This document shows, piece after piece, positions 32,902-43,618 of a stretch of DNA of 43,809 bases. Under the pieces are notes generated by a model. It did no database searches. It was not told the origin of the DNA and saw nothing but the letters and a program-made list of their open reading frames with translations. Each line of letters starts with the position of its first letter. Position 1 is the first letter of the stretch. This DNA is from Oehlia diaphana (lineage: Eukaryota; Glomeromycota; Glomeromycetes; Glomerales; Glomeraceae). Made by a program: the position numbers and the translations under genes. Location of the stretch: the NCBI GenBank assembly GCA_003833135.1, contig QZLH01000787.1, forward strand, positions 5,566-49,374, written 5' to 3'.

Positions 32902-33108
32902 CAGATTATTTTTTTTTTTTTTTTTTTTTTTTGCAAGGTAGTGCAATTTGTGAGTTTATTAATTATATAAAATACAGAAAATTCTGTTACATGTATAATT
33001 AATTAGTTTAAAACTTCAAACTGGTCTCCCATCCATAAGATTGCTCCTTTGCCTTACCATTACCCTATGAAATTTACCTATATCTTTCTATAGTAGCTAT
33101 CAGATTAT
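32902..33108 (-). mobile_element. SINE-like retroposon, second full copy
   Basis: An insertion of about 190 bp (32,910-33,101, minus) starts ATAGCTACTATAGAAAGATA and ends TGCACTACCTTGC with a poly(A) of 20 or more. CAGATTAT flanks both sides (32,902-32,909; 33,101-33,108). It is about 75-80% similar by eye to the 31.1-kb copy over its whole length and shares its 5' end. It sits only 20 bp beyond the 617-bp DNA transposon. Confidence 0.82.
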
Positions 33109-33109
33109 A

Positions 33110-34015
33110 TAGGATCATCATAATCATATGGTTTTAGAAAATACTTTTATTATCCTCTAAACAAAAGAAAGTATTATATTTGTATTTATACAATTTAATA
33201 TTATTATATACTTTTCAAATTACTTTATTTCCTTCTTTAACAAATTGATCTGGTAACAGATTATTTTTTAGTTTAAAAGATCTTATAATAATATATATAT
33301 TTTTTTTATTCTAAAAATATAATTGGTTAAAATTTTTTATTTTAATATAAAAAATATTTTTTTAGAAATTTATAATTGACGATTTCTATTTGTACACTAT
33401 GTGTTTAAACACAATTTTCAAAAAAAATAAATTTTTATGCTGATTATTTAATGTTAAAATTTAACAAAAAAAAAAGTAAAAAAAAAATTGTTAAATAACT
33501 CAAAAATAACATTCAAAATCATTTATGACATACTAAGTAAACTTGCAGAAGAGACCAAAATACACCTAATATACATTTTTTTCAAAGATTTATTTATTAG
33601 ATTTTTTTTTACAAAATTTTTTTATCAAATCACATGATATGTGTTTCAAACATTAAGAAATTTTCTTTATAATTAATCAATTATTATTATACATAAGTAG
33701 TTTGAGTATATAGATTCTGTACTATATCTGTTAATTAAATATTTTATATACAATTCATTAAAATTATTAAAATTGATATTTTAGTTTTTATGATTATTTT
33801 AAATCTAGTAATCAGGTTGAATAAACTTTTTTTTTATATTTTGTATAGTTCATTTTCATTAATAGCTACAATTTAAAAGAAAAATTCAGCCAAACTAGAT
33901 AATAAAATAATTACAAAAAACTGTTTTTAAAATTTTTAAATTTGGCTAAATTTGCTTCTTTTCTATCAGTAAAGTCAAATTATGATTTATTTTAGATATA
34001 CAGATTGGTGGATAG
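33110..34015. other. AT-rich spacer
   Basis: No gene or structured repeat was recognised. It is dominated by A/T runs. A second GGTAACAGATTATTTTTT near 33,252 resembles the insertion site of the adjacent retroposon. Confidence 0.4.
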
Positions 34016-34017
34016 AC

Positions 34018-34290
34018 TATTTCAGCAAAAAATATATCATGTGATGCTGGATAAAAGTTTAACCATCAGGCATGTGCTGACCGGTCAGAACAACAATCGA
34101 GAAGAGAAGTATGATGCTATAATTGTAACCAGATAGGACATATTGCAACATGATGCAACTAAAATAATAGGAGAGATGACAGTAGGAGAATTAACGAAAA
34201 AAGGATCAATTACAGTATGTAAAAATTTGAGTATGATCACGATGATTACGAACAACACGAAATGGTAAAAGGCATATTATTTAACTTCCT
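34018..34290 (+). pseudogene. Gag-like zinc-knuckle relic
   Basis: One plus frame reads FNHQACADRSEQQSRREV, stop, CYNCNQIGHIAT, stop, C, then NNRRDDSRRINEKRINYSM and FEYDHDDYEQHEMVKG. CYNC-x4-H-x4-C (34,115-34,156) is a canonical CCHC zinc knuckle, the nucleic-acid-binding motif of retrotransposon Gag proteins and some RNA-binding proteins. The Arg- and acid-rich flanks agree with a Gag tail. At least four in-frame stops show it is dead. No protease or integrase follows, so the parent element cannot be classified. Confidence 0.6.
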
Positions 34291-34294
34291 TTTA

Positions 34295-36840
34295 TAATAA
34301 AATTTTTGCATCTAGCTCAAGTCTCACAATTAGTATAAATGTATAATCAAAGAAATTACAATAATCGAAAGTTATTTAGATAACAGTCAACACGAATTTC
34401 GAACTTGAAGTAAAATGGAAGATAAAAATTTTGTACGACAAATTCGAAATTGGAAACTTTTGTTTTGTATATTAAGATTGGAATGTGAAATATGAAATCA
34501 CTCGGAATTATTTAACCACTAATCATATGATCACAACTTTAATACAAATCTAATTTTGTACATGATAATTAAAAATGGAGCGAGGTAATCAAACATGTAA
34601 TTCGTGAGGAATAAGTAATGAAAAGAAAGATTCACATCCTCCGAATGTTACGGACTTAAGCTTTACTTAGAGATATGAAATATAATTGACTTAAAACTCT
34701 ATATGTCGCCAATGATTAAATTAATCGAGCGACATAATAATAAGACGACAAATAGGATTTTACATAGCAAATATTCACACATCACAACACACTTTAAAAT
34801 AATGACACTGGCAAATCTGAATTATTTTCAACATATTTTATTTCGGGTAAAATAATTAAAATAGCTTAAAAAGAAAAAGTACAAATCGCGAGGAAAATAC
34901 GAAAAAAAAACGAAAAAAAATAATTTTTTACGATGAAAGGAAAGGCGAAGAATAAAAATAAAAAACGAGAAATAGAATTTTTTTTTTCATAGCAATTGAC
35001 CTTAATGACCTTAATTATTTGAGTAGTCATTTAAAATTTGTTGCTGAATGCCGAATATTTTTTTTTTTTTCATTCTAAAAATCCGAGTGGACAGCTTTTT
35101 TTTTTGTCCAAATTAAAAATTTATCAAACATCTTTTAGACGTTCAATTAATTAAACATGATAATCCGGGTTGATTGATTGGGTTGTTTTGTCCAGTGAAA
35201 AAAAAATCCAGTTTCTTTTCAACTGCATTCGGTTTTGTTGGTGACCCATTTTCTGCGGTGATATATGAGGTAAGGTTAATTAGGGAAAAAGGTTGTTTGT
35301 CTAGTATAATAATGTGATAGAATATTAAAACAGAATTGTGAACAAGTCAAATGCTTGTTTAAAGAAAATAGAAGGTAAAGGTTTACGATGATAATACATG
35401 ATTATTCAATTCATTGAATAAGTGAGTCGATTCTTGTATATAATACTCCGACTCTGAGCCTGTAATATAAAAATAATAAAAAAAAAATACGTATTAAAAT
35501 GATTAGAAATCTCAATTATAATCACCAGAAAAATTCTTATACATTTCCAGATTTCCTTACCAGAGGAAACTCACGAATGAAGAAGAGCTTGTGAAGAATT
35601 GAAGGATTAGGTGCTTATTATATAGGGTAAGGCCAACGCTTGGTAACACATAAACTAATTTTTGAAAAGGAGGTAAAAACATGTTTTATATAATATTATT
35701 TAGGAAATTCTTGTGAAGTGGAGGCTGTATTATTAAGAAAAGATCCAATGAAAATTGAAGTAAATGAAAAAAAAAGCCTTCAAAAGCCCAGCATAGCCAG
35801 TGTATAGCCGCCCCGGTTTTCACAAATTTTACTGTTTCTTCGACTTTGCGAATGAATTTGTTCATTCAACAGAGAACAAATATCCTTGGGCAGTGCCAGA
35901 CGGCAACCAAGACACAGTCTAAGGTCAAACAATAAGCCATAACAGATAAAACAGGTTACATAGAAGATTTGATCCAAGTTACGAACAGGTCTAAAATGAA
36001 TTGGTTAGTTTTTAATTCCAGACTTACCAGCCATTCGATTAACTCTGGGCAATTTAGATCTTCAAAATTCTTTTAATTACGATTACTGATCGGGTATAAA
36101 CTACTGTGCCACATTTTTCACACGATCTTTTTAAACGCCACTAAACATTAAATTCCACGTGAAACCATAAATGTACTGTTAATCCAATAATTTATGTTTA
36201 TTCAATATCAAATATATATATATATATTTTTATATACATATACACATATATGTATAGAAATCTAAGGATAAAAATAAAAAACAATACATATAATATGTAT
36301 ATATATAGAGAAATACAAAGAAAAAACAAAAAAAAAAAAATAATAAAAATAAAGAAAAAAAAATGAAAAAATATAAATCTATTTACATTTTACTAGGAAA
36401 TAAAAAATAAACGGAACAAAGAACTAATAATGAATCGTAGTGCTTAAATTAATGAATAATAAATCGTAAATTTACGATTTTTTAAAAAAAATCGATAAAT
36501 AAAAAACGACCATGTAAATATACGAAAGCGATTGGAACGCATGAAATTTACGAAAGTATCCCTAGCATGTTTAGCATGTACGAATGCCTCTAGAAGTGTA
36601 GGTAGTAAGGGTTGCAAAAAAAAGGATTAAAAATTGACATTTTTTACATTTTTTACGAGTTACAATTTAATAAATTCAGTATCACTAACCACTTTATGAA
36701 AATATAATATTTATAGATCCATCATTCATCATAATTCAAGTATTATTAATTGTGTCTTAAGTTTATAAAGCTTAATTTAATATCATAATTTTTTTTTTCA
36801 TATTATTTTTTCTCAAGATTAAATCATAGCCGCTTTTATA
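34295..36840. other. Mostly non-coding region
   Basis: No intact gene. A minus frame at 35,780-35,993 (PVRNLDQIFYVTCFICYGLL then FDLRLCLGCRLALPKDICSL) has Cys-x2-Cys pairs. It is preceded by a CATTTTAG acceptor-like site, and CCCAGAGTTAATCGAATGGCTG before GTAAGT (about 36,030) could be an upstream exon, but the frames do not join, so only a gene scrap is possible. TA-rich microsatellites lie at 36,205-36,310. Confidence 0.35.
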
Positions 36841-36849
36841 TTTGATTTG

Positions 36850-37700
36850 AACCTTACGCAGCAGTCGCAGCATCAAAGACATATGAAACACAATAAGGGG
36901 GGATACGTGAATGGTATCACGAAATTATATTATAAAAATAACGCGTTTCATTTCAATATCTTGGCGTAAATAATCTTTTGTTCATATGCATGGAACATTG
37001 GAACAAGTCGAATCAAAATAGTTAGTCCGAAAAGATTTTACTTTAATAAAATATTTGCGAACGTATGATAGTAGACGTATAAAATAAATATACAATGATT
37101 TTATTGAATAAAAGTAAATAAATAATGTGACACGGAGTAAAGTTTCCGTGAAATATATACTGTATGTATATAAATTTATAAGAAGGACTGGAAGCTTAGA
37201 TTAGATTGATCATATTTAGACATATGACTAATTGAATGAAATAAAGCAAAATAGACATAAGTGGATATTAAAATATCATTTATTTTATTAATTATTGAAT
37301 AAGTGATGGTGGAAATTCTTTCAAAAGTTCCGTAATTGTATATATATACGTATATAGTGTACTACGGAATACAACAAAAAGAATGTTTTTAGTGGCTCTC
37401 ATTAAATTTACTAAACTATATTGCATTGAGAACTTTTGCAAATCATAATAAATTTTCCGATTTGAACTCGAATTTTTCTCACTTAAAGATTTATTTACTG
37501 TATCATGAGGGCGTTCTAGCCGTTCTGTGCATCTGCATCTTTAAAAAAAAAAGATTTATTGATATAACCTATTGGAATATGAAATATGTCGATCAGCGAT
37601 CCTCTATCAAATTTGGTTTATCAACAATTACACTTTAAACAAAGGACATGAATAAATAAATACATCATATGCATATAGTTAGCATATGACATGATTAAAA
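36850..37700 (+). repeat. Long dispersed repeat, copy B
   Basis: Collinear with 7,220-9,440 in the same orientation but only ~850 bp: ACGCAGC...AAGGGGGGATACGTGAATG (36,856-36,910), the CGCGTTTCATTTCAATATCT + TGGCGTAAAT block (36,942-36,971), TTTCCGTG (37,143), GATCATATTTAGACA (37,206), TTCCGATTTGAAC and TTTTTCTCACTT (37,455-37,485), GTCGATCAGCGATCC (37,588) and AACAAAGGACATGAATAAA (37,639). The short plus frame at 37,426-37,638 lies inside it and has no recognisable product. Confidence 0.7.
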
Positions 37701-37704
37701 AAAC

Positions 37705-38750
37705 TCTAAAAAAAAAATCTTATTTTATTAGACGTAGGGTTCAAACAGATTATTTTGCATAAATAAAAACTAAAATGTGTTTACAATTACATGTATTATA
37801 CTGTATATATCATCACAATATTTTAGTGTTACGTGAAAATATTAGATATAAATCATAAATTATCAAATAAGAATATTTAAAATGGAATAATTAAAAATTT
37901 ATTACTAGAATAAGAAACGGGATCCGTTGTGGGCCTGAAGTATCGCAACATTCGCACCAATAATTTTAATGATATATATCTTTATGAACTTCTTTTAATC
38001 TAATTTTACGCATTTTAATCGCACTTGTACTTTGTACTTGGCTGATTATCCATCCATATTTTTTTTTCTTAACATGACAAGTAATTAGGAGGTTTGTTAA
38101 TTTATTAGTATTTCATTTAGATATTATTTACTGGAGTTTTTTCTTGTAATTACAATTAAATCACAATGTATAAAATGTATAAGAATAATATTTATTACTA
38201 TAATGTGTATACGGAGACTGGTCTTCACTATAAATGCTGTCTTATACTATTTATAGTCTAATCACCCTAACTCTTGATCCCTGAACCTTATTTTATTTTA
38301 TATTATTTTTGGTGAACAAAAAAAAATCCATATATGTAGCACAAATTTTTATTGGCTGTAACAACTGATCTTTTATCTCCGCTTACGCTTCGGAATTCCC
38401 GTAAATCGAATTATTAGATGAAATGAAATATTTATTTTTACCAATTCTTAATATTTCTCCACTTTAATTCCAAATCTATATAATTCATATTTTTCTTCAT
38501 TTCTCTCTTTAAATTAATAATTAATAATAAATATAATAATGTATTTTTAATATTTGGTAGGAAGTAGAAAGTGCAACTGTATGCAAATATCGCATATTAT
38601 AAGGTATCTTACAAAGATTGTACTAATTATATGTATCAGATATTGATAATATTGGATTATCTGTAATTAACCAATAAATAATTTTTAAAATAATATTAGC
38701 AGTCATTTAAAACAATTATATATGTAATAATAATTAAGGGGTTCTTTATT
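37705..38750. other. Gene-free region
   Basis: AT-rich spacer without a gene. The only structured piece is a hairpin CTATAAAT ... ATTTATAG at about 38,229-38,258. Confidence 0.4.
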
Positions 38751-38754
38751 TTGG

Positions 38755-38930
38755 GAAATTTTATTTTTATTTTTTATGTTTATTTCACAAAGTGAACGAA
38801 CGAGGTTACAGTACAAATTACAAAGAAATTAATAACTAAAATCAAAAGTAACTCTAACAAAGCGATGTCATCTTGGTGGTAAAAATGAGAGAGAACGGGA
38901 GCACCACCGGACAACACAATGTAAAAAGAA
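38755..38930 (-). repeat. Diverged retroposon tail upstream of TPX2
   Basis: Shares a series of blocks with 42,015-42,200 in the same orientation: an (AT-rich) TTTTATTTTTATTTTTTA run, GGTTACAGTAcAAATTAC, ACTAAAATCAAAAGTAACTC, a TCTTGGTGG/CCTTGATTGG block, GAGAGAACGGGAGCACCACC. On the minus strand this is a unit ending in an A-rich tail, as expected for a 3' end of a non-LTR retroposon. No target duplication was identified. Confidence 0.55.
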
Positions 38931-39064
38931 AAACGAACAATTAGTAAAAAAAAGGGGAATTCAAACTACTTCTAATTACATCTGTATTTTTCTTTATCAA
39001 GCAATTACCATACGTAAATACTGTCAGGTATAGAATGCTGTTGTTAGATAAAGGTCCTTCGTAT

Positions 39065-39098
39065 AAAATCATTTCATTTTCATTCAATCGAAAATGAA
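39065..39098. repeat. Imperfect palindrome CATTTCATTTT...AAAATGAAATG
   Basis: CATTTCATTTTCATTCAATCG + AAAATGAAATG forms a stem of about 11 bp. The role is unknown. It lies in the spacer upstream of TPX2. Confidence 0.6.
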
Positions 39099-39164
39099 AT
39101 GCCTATTTTTACATTCCACGTGAACAAAGTCACGATACAAATTACTATACGTAAGCCAAAAAAA

Positions 39165-39420
39165 TGAAATGGCCTAGTGCGTTCTCGTCACGAGATCGGC
39201 GATCGTGTATTTCTGAAAGGTTCTTCCGATAGGAATTTGTGTAATTTCCGAAAACAGTATGTTGACACGACGAGCCTGTGATTGGGCGAAAGCTCAAAGG
39301 TATTAAAGACGCAGATCATCCTGAGAAACAGGTAAAACGGTTATTTTCGGTCATAATGTATTTTGGGAAGGACTTCTTGGGTTTGTTGGAAGAAGTAAAG
39401 TGATACTATAATGTAAATAG
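39165..39420 (+). pseudogene. Possible old coding scraps upstream of TPX2
   Basis: A GC-richer stretch gives protein-like readings in several frames: RSRHEIGDRVFLKGSSDRNL, DEPVIGRKLKGIKDADHPEKQ and FGHNVFWEGLLGFVGRSKVI. They do not join into one open frame and there are stops between. They might be exons of a lost gene, but no family can be named. They are not needed for the TPX2 model downstream. Confidence 0.3.
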
Positions 39421-39611
39421 ACCATGGTAAAGTAACGGTTGTTCCCTAACTTTTGCTCTTTTTAGCACGAAGAGCAACCGGAAATATAAATAACCGAAAA
39501 AAAAATGAAAAGGTAATTGGTAGCGGTAAAATATGTTTGGAATATGTTAAGGAGTAGTATAAAATTCTAAATAAACTGGAAACGTTGTGAAATACGGTAT
39601 TCAGTCGACCA

Positions 39612-39662
39612 CCTATATAGTCACACCCTTAGGGATCAAAAAAAATTTGGTGTGATTATAAA
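39612..39662. repeat. Short hairpin TATAGTCACACC ... GGTGTGATTATA
   Basis: Twelve-base arms with one mismatch flank a ~21-base loop containing an A run. It is a solitary foldback in the spacer about 250 bp upstream of the TPX2 start. It could be a tiny MITE remnant; there is no evidence that it is regulatory. Confidence 0.55.
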
Positions 39663-39908
39663 AAGAGATTTTATAACTTGGAGCCAGCTTATAAGGTATT
39701 AAAAAGGTCTGCTACTGGCTCACTGCCCACTGCACCATGTGACCATGTAGATCATTTACAAATAAAGTATGTGACGCAAATTCGCGATAATATTCGCGTC
39801 TTTCTTGTAAACACTGCGCTTTGACATAAAATAAATAAATAAAATAAAATCTTGCCAACACTGCAACTTATTTTCGTATTTTCTTGTATATTCTGAAAAA
39901 AAATAATA

Positions 39909-41872
39909 ATGTCTATAAATTTAGAAATTGAAACACCGAACTCCTTTTCTTTCCTCGCTCCACGTTATAGAAATTTAAATAATGAGACTTTTAGTCAAGG
40001 AGATTCTTTTTTTGGTACATTGAACGAATTCTCTTTCGAAGTATTAATATGGTTTTGTTATTAATTTTATTAACTACACGTTTCCTAAATCCCATAGGTT
40101 CCGCAACAAGTTCCGCAACAAGGAGACTAACCCTTCTTACACCGTCAAAGGATTATGCTAAATTTATAATTGAGAAACTTACTACTAAGAGTCCTTTGAA
40201 AGAACCAAAAAGAATAAAATTTCTTGATAATCTCGGCGTAAAAGCCGATGCTGATGAAAAAAATGAACTGCCAGTTGTAAACTTTTTGGAAAAAGCTGTA
40301 AACGAGGTTATTATCAAACCTACTAATATTGATAAACAAATAAAAAAATATCTTGGTCGTAAATCTCAAGGGATTCGGGTATGAATATTCGTATAATACC
40401 TAATCATATAATCATATTTTTATTCAAATAGTCAATACCTTTGTTATTTATACTTTAAGAAACGACAAAAACCTATCGAAAGATTTAGCACGAGAAAGAG
40501 TTCGGATGCGCGTAAATCGCCAATTATTTCATTTACAGAGCGTATACGACAATTTATAGAAAAAACTCCAGACAAACTCAAACCAAAGCTTGTGACAATG
40601 AAAGTAAGGCCTGTAAGGGAACATGTCATTTCAGATAGTTATAATTATCTCCGTTTTCAAAATGGTGTACGCAGTTTATTTGTGATTGTATATTCGAATA
40701 CCAATATTCGCCCGGTTTTCATCCTTTTTTCGTCCATATTTCGTCCAGTTTTCGTCCGGTTTTCGGTTTTCTTTTTTTTATTCAAATTTAACTGCGTACA
40801 TCATTTTGACAACGGCAATAAATTAAATTTAACTAAGCTAAAAAATTTAAATTTTATAGCCTACATCGAATTATGTTAATCTTCCTACAAAAACGAAGTC
40901 TCCATTCTTGCGCACTAAATTAAGGGCTGAAAGAACCAGGTAAACTAAATTAAATAAAGAGTTTTTCTCCATTTTATATTTTATATATTAAATATATATA
41001 ATAATTTCTATAGGTTGAAGAAGAAAGGAAATGAAATTAATAATGATAAAATAAAATCAAAACCGGTTGATATCAATTCTGGGCGCGTCAAGAAAACTGA
41101 ACCTTTCAAATTTAAGGCTCAACCACTTCCTAGTGGTTTACATGGTGTAAGTTACTTGACAAAATATATTTACGGTAAAAAAAAAAAAAAAATTCGTTCG
41201 TATTATAATTAATTATTTCTTATTATAGGGTTTGCTTCCGTTACCTACTACTGCGACTAAACCTTTTAAACTAAGGACTGACATTAGAGGAGAAAAATAC
41301 CAACAATCTTTACGTGAAAAAATTACAAAGGAAGATTTACCATTTCGTGCAAGACCAGCACCTAATGTGGTACCTTATCGTCCAAAAAAATCGGATAGAC
41401 CTATAACGAAAACTGTTGAATTCAAACTTCATTCTGATGAACGTCTTGAAAAACGTAAGGTATACGATAAACAGAGAAACTTACGTGAGCAAGAAGAAAA
41501 GATACGAAAGCAAAAAGAAGATGAGGTACGATATATAAAACATTTTTATTTGATCATAAATAAATTCGAAATACATTTAAAAATTATAATCAGGAACGTA
41601 ATAAACGAGAAATTCGAGAAATTCGTCAATTGAGAGCTGAATTAGTACACCGTGCTCAGCCAATCAAAAGGTATGCGCCCGTCAAAATAGAATTTAACAG
41701 AAAAGTAACCAAACCCGTTTCACCACTGATTGGGGAGAAAAGGCGTATAAAATTACAAGCATTAAATGAACCTAATACGATGTCGGAGAACGTTTCAACA
41801 GCAAAAATAGTTCCCCAATCCAAAAACAATAATAGAAAACTAAAAAAGAAAGGAAAGGAAAATAATAACTAG
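39909..41872 (+). CDS. TPX2-family spindle assembly / microtubule protein
   Basis: Exons: 39909-40014, 40098-40378, 40460-40666, 40860-40939, 41014-41146, 41229-41525, 41594-41872; introns 83, 81, 193, 74, 82 and 68 bp, all GT-AG. The joined frame is exactly 461 codons with stop (460 aa). Residues 9-22 (TPNSFSFLAPRYRN) resemble the N-terminal Aurora-binding box of TPX2 (aromatic-x-DAP-aromatic). Residues 250-420 hold the TPX2 repeats: FKFKAQPLPSGLHG, LPLPTTATKPFKLRTD, LPFRARPAPNVVPYRP, VEFKLHSDERLEKRKVYDKQ, then a charged helix rich in Glu/Lys/Arg to about 400. TPX2 proteins nucleate microtubules around chromosomes and activate Aurora A. The tail is Lys/Asn-rich. Exon 3's end is least certain: a GTAAGG donor at 40,604 would also keep frame and drop 21 residues. 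No neighbouring gene of the pathway is visible. Confidence 0.85.
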
Positions 41873-42014
41873 TGGACGGTTGTCAAATTTGAAAGAAACA
41901 CTATACAATTAAATTATTCACAATTTAAATTATTCACTATTAAATTATTCATCAATTTTGTAATGTGCTGTTTAAATAAATGTAAGATCGACAAAATACT
42001 ACAATGTCGTCATA

Positions 42015-42200
42015 AATTTTTTATTTTTATTTTTTAATTCACAAGTTACAGTAAAAATTACCGAGTTCTAAATACTAAGACCAAAAGTAATTCGATAAAC
42101 TGATAACCAAAACACGACTGTACCTTACGGAAACAGAGTGTTGCCACCTTGATTGGAAGAGAACGAAAGAACAGGAGGGAGATGAACCACCTTCTGAACC
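42015..42200 (-). repeat. Diverged retroposon tail downstream of TPX2
   Basis: The second member of the pair described at 38,755. Shared blocks are the T-rich run, AAGTTACAGTAAAAATTAC, ACTAAGACCAAAAGTAATTC, TTGCCACCTTGATTGGAAGA and GAACAGGAGGGAGATGAACCACC. It starts about 140 bp after the TPX2 stop and ends about 40 bp before the XPF relic. Confidence 0.55.
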
Positions 42201-42240
42201 TACATAACAAGTCAAGAACTTCTTCCGAAGGAGAAGATAT

Positions 42241-43110
42241 AATTAATTATTAGAGCTTTATATCCTGATTTACCATGTAAAGTGTATTTTATGATGTATT
42301 AAAATTCTATCGAAGAGCAAAAATATTTAAGTGTGATACGCAAAGAAAAGGATGCTTTTGAAAAATTAATTAGAGAAAAAAGTGTAAATATAAGATATAT
42401 TTCGGTTTTACGATTCCTTTTTGTCAAGGATTAATTGACGAATGACTTATGTTCTGTATTTATGATTATTTTTAGATCATGGCTATTCCTTTGGGAAGAC
42501 CTTTAAGAATAATTAACAACCAATATGAATCCTTGAATATTAATACACGTATAGCATGTGGTAGAATTACACAACAAATTAAAGAACCAAAGGTAAATTA
42601 TATTATTTTATATTTTGGATTGTTATTAAACAATATTTTTAATCTTTTACATTTTTCTTGAATATATTGCGAACACAATTAGATTATAATAGACATTATT
42701 ACAGGAATCGAAATATTGCCATGTACTTAACGATGTGTGATTATATATTATCACCTAATTTATATGTTGATAGTAAATTTATTCCAGATCTAATCAGAAG
42801 CTTTAATTCAGGAAGATTGTAAGTATTTATATGTTCTTTTAAAAATATGTGAGCGGTAAATTGACTATTTGTTTACATTCTAAACAGCTTATCTTGTTAA
42901 TTGAATTTGATAGAAATCAATCGGTTACATTACAGGTAATTGAATCATTTTTAATCTCTGTCATACGTTTTGTTTTTATTGCTTATCTTCTTATTTTACC
43001 TTGTACACGATATCGTCAAATTAGTGCTCTTAACAATAACATTTCCAAGACTTAAAATTATTTGGTCAAGGAAATCCAAGCCGCCTACAAAAAGAAAACT
43101 GACCTACAAA
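42241..43110 (+). pseudogene. Broken copy of XPF/ERCC4 (Rad1) nuclease C-terminal half
   Basis: Pieces line up with XPF in order. The first is LPCKVYFMMY, stop TAA (42,300), NSIEEQKYLSVIRKEKDAFE + KLIREKS (to 42,383), a 92-bp intron, then IMAIPLGRPLRIINNQ...NTRIACGR...IKEPK (42,476-42,592) and a 90-bp intron. Then come IIIDIITGIEILPCT, a one-base deletion at 42,727, CDYILSPNLYVDSKF then IPDLIRSFNSGRL (to 42,818), LILLIEFDRNQSVTLQ (42,891-42,938) and KLVLLTITFPRLKIIWS (43,015-43,068). XPF is the structure-specific endonuclease subunit that cuts 5' of DNA lesions with ERCC1. Its active site GD..(x)..VERK is here CD..VDSK, and about 15 residues after IIVD are missing. The helicase-like N-terminus and the HhH domain are absent. 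Introns show it is a genomic, not a processed, copy. Confidence 0.8.
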
Positions 43111-43189
43111 AAGGAAGAGAAGGGGTTAAAAGTCTTTATTTACAATTATTTACAATCATATTTCAACTAATTGGATTATGATATGACGA

Positions 43190-43618
43190 AATTCCCGCTC
43201 ACTATTGTAAAATTGAATTATCATCAAGGTACTCGCTCGTCAAAAGATCTATCCTTTCTCTTTCATCCTGAGATGATTTATTTGATTTTTAAGATTCTTT
43301 TCATCAATAATATTTCCAGTCACATTCCTTTGATAAATCTTACCCCAAAAGTCTCGAGAGTCTCATCAAATCCAAAACAAATATGATGTACATTCTCAGG
43401 ATCATTTTCAGCATCATGTGGAATTTAAAAGCACCAATATAAAATAATGTAATTTGTTCTTCTAATTGAAGATGGGCTGCTAAGATGGCAAGGAGATGTG
43501 CTATTGCTGTTGTATAATTTGATTTTGTTGCACTTGCAAAAAGGGGACCAGTTGCTGATAAAGAATCTTGTTGCAATCCAAAATTTCCAATGCATATTCC
43601 TATCCAATATGCTCCCAT
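43190..43618 (-). pseudogene. Decayed repeat-family protein, probably transposon-derived
   Basis: Minus-strand pieces with frame changes: GNFGLQQDSLSATGPLFASA then TKSNYTTAIAHLLAILAAHL (43,595-43,470); IPHDAENDPENVHHICFGFD + ETLETFGVRFIKG (43,425-43,325); GNIIDEKNLKNQINHL; and DERERIDLLTSEYLDDNSIL (to about 43,200). The composition and the HHICFGFDETLE and RERIDLL phrases recall a high-copy protein family I associate with transposon relics in AM fungi, but I cannot name the superfamily. It replaces the place where the XPF helix-hairpin-helix region would be expected, in the opposite orientation. Confidence 0.55.

Noticed and set aside
39165..39420. CAP-Gly domain upstream of TPX2 (IGDRV ... 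GFVGRSKV)
   Set aside because: Only a few residues fit, they fall in different frames, and the conserved GKNDG core is missing.
40592..40879. 95-codon plus frame as an independent gene
   Set aside because: Its first part is exon 3 of the TPX2 gene and the rest is intron 3, rich in Phe from a T-rich repeat.
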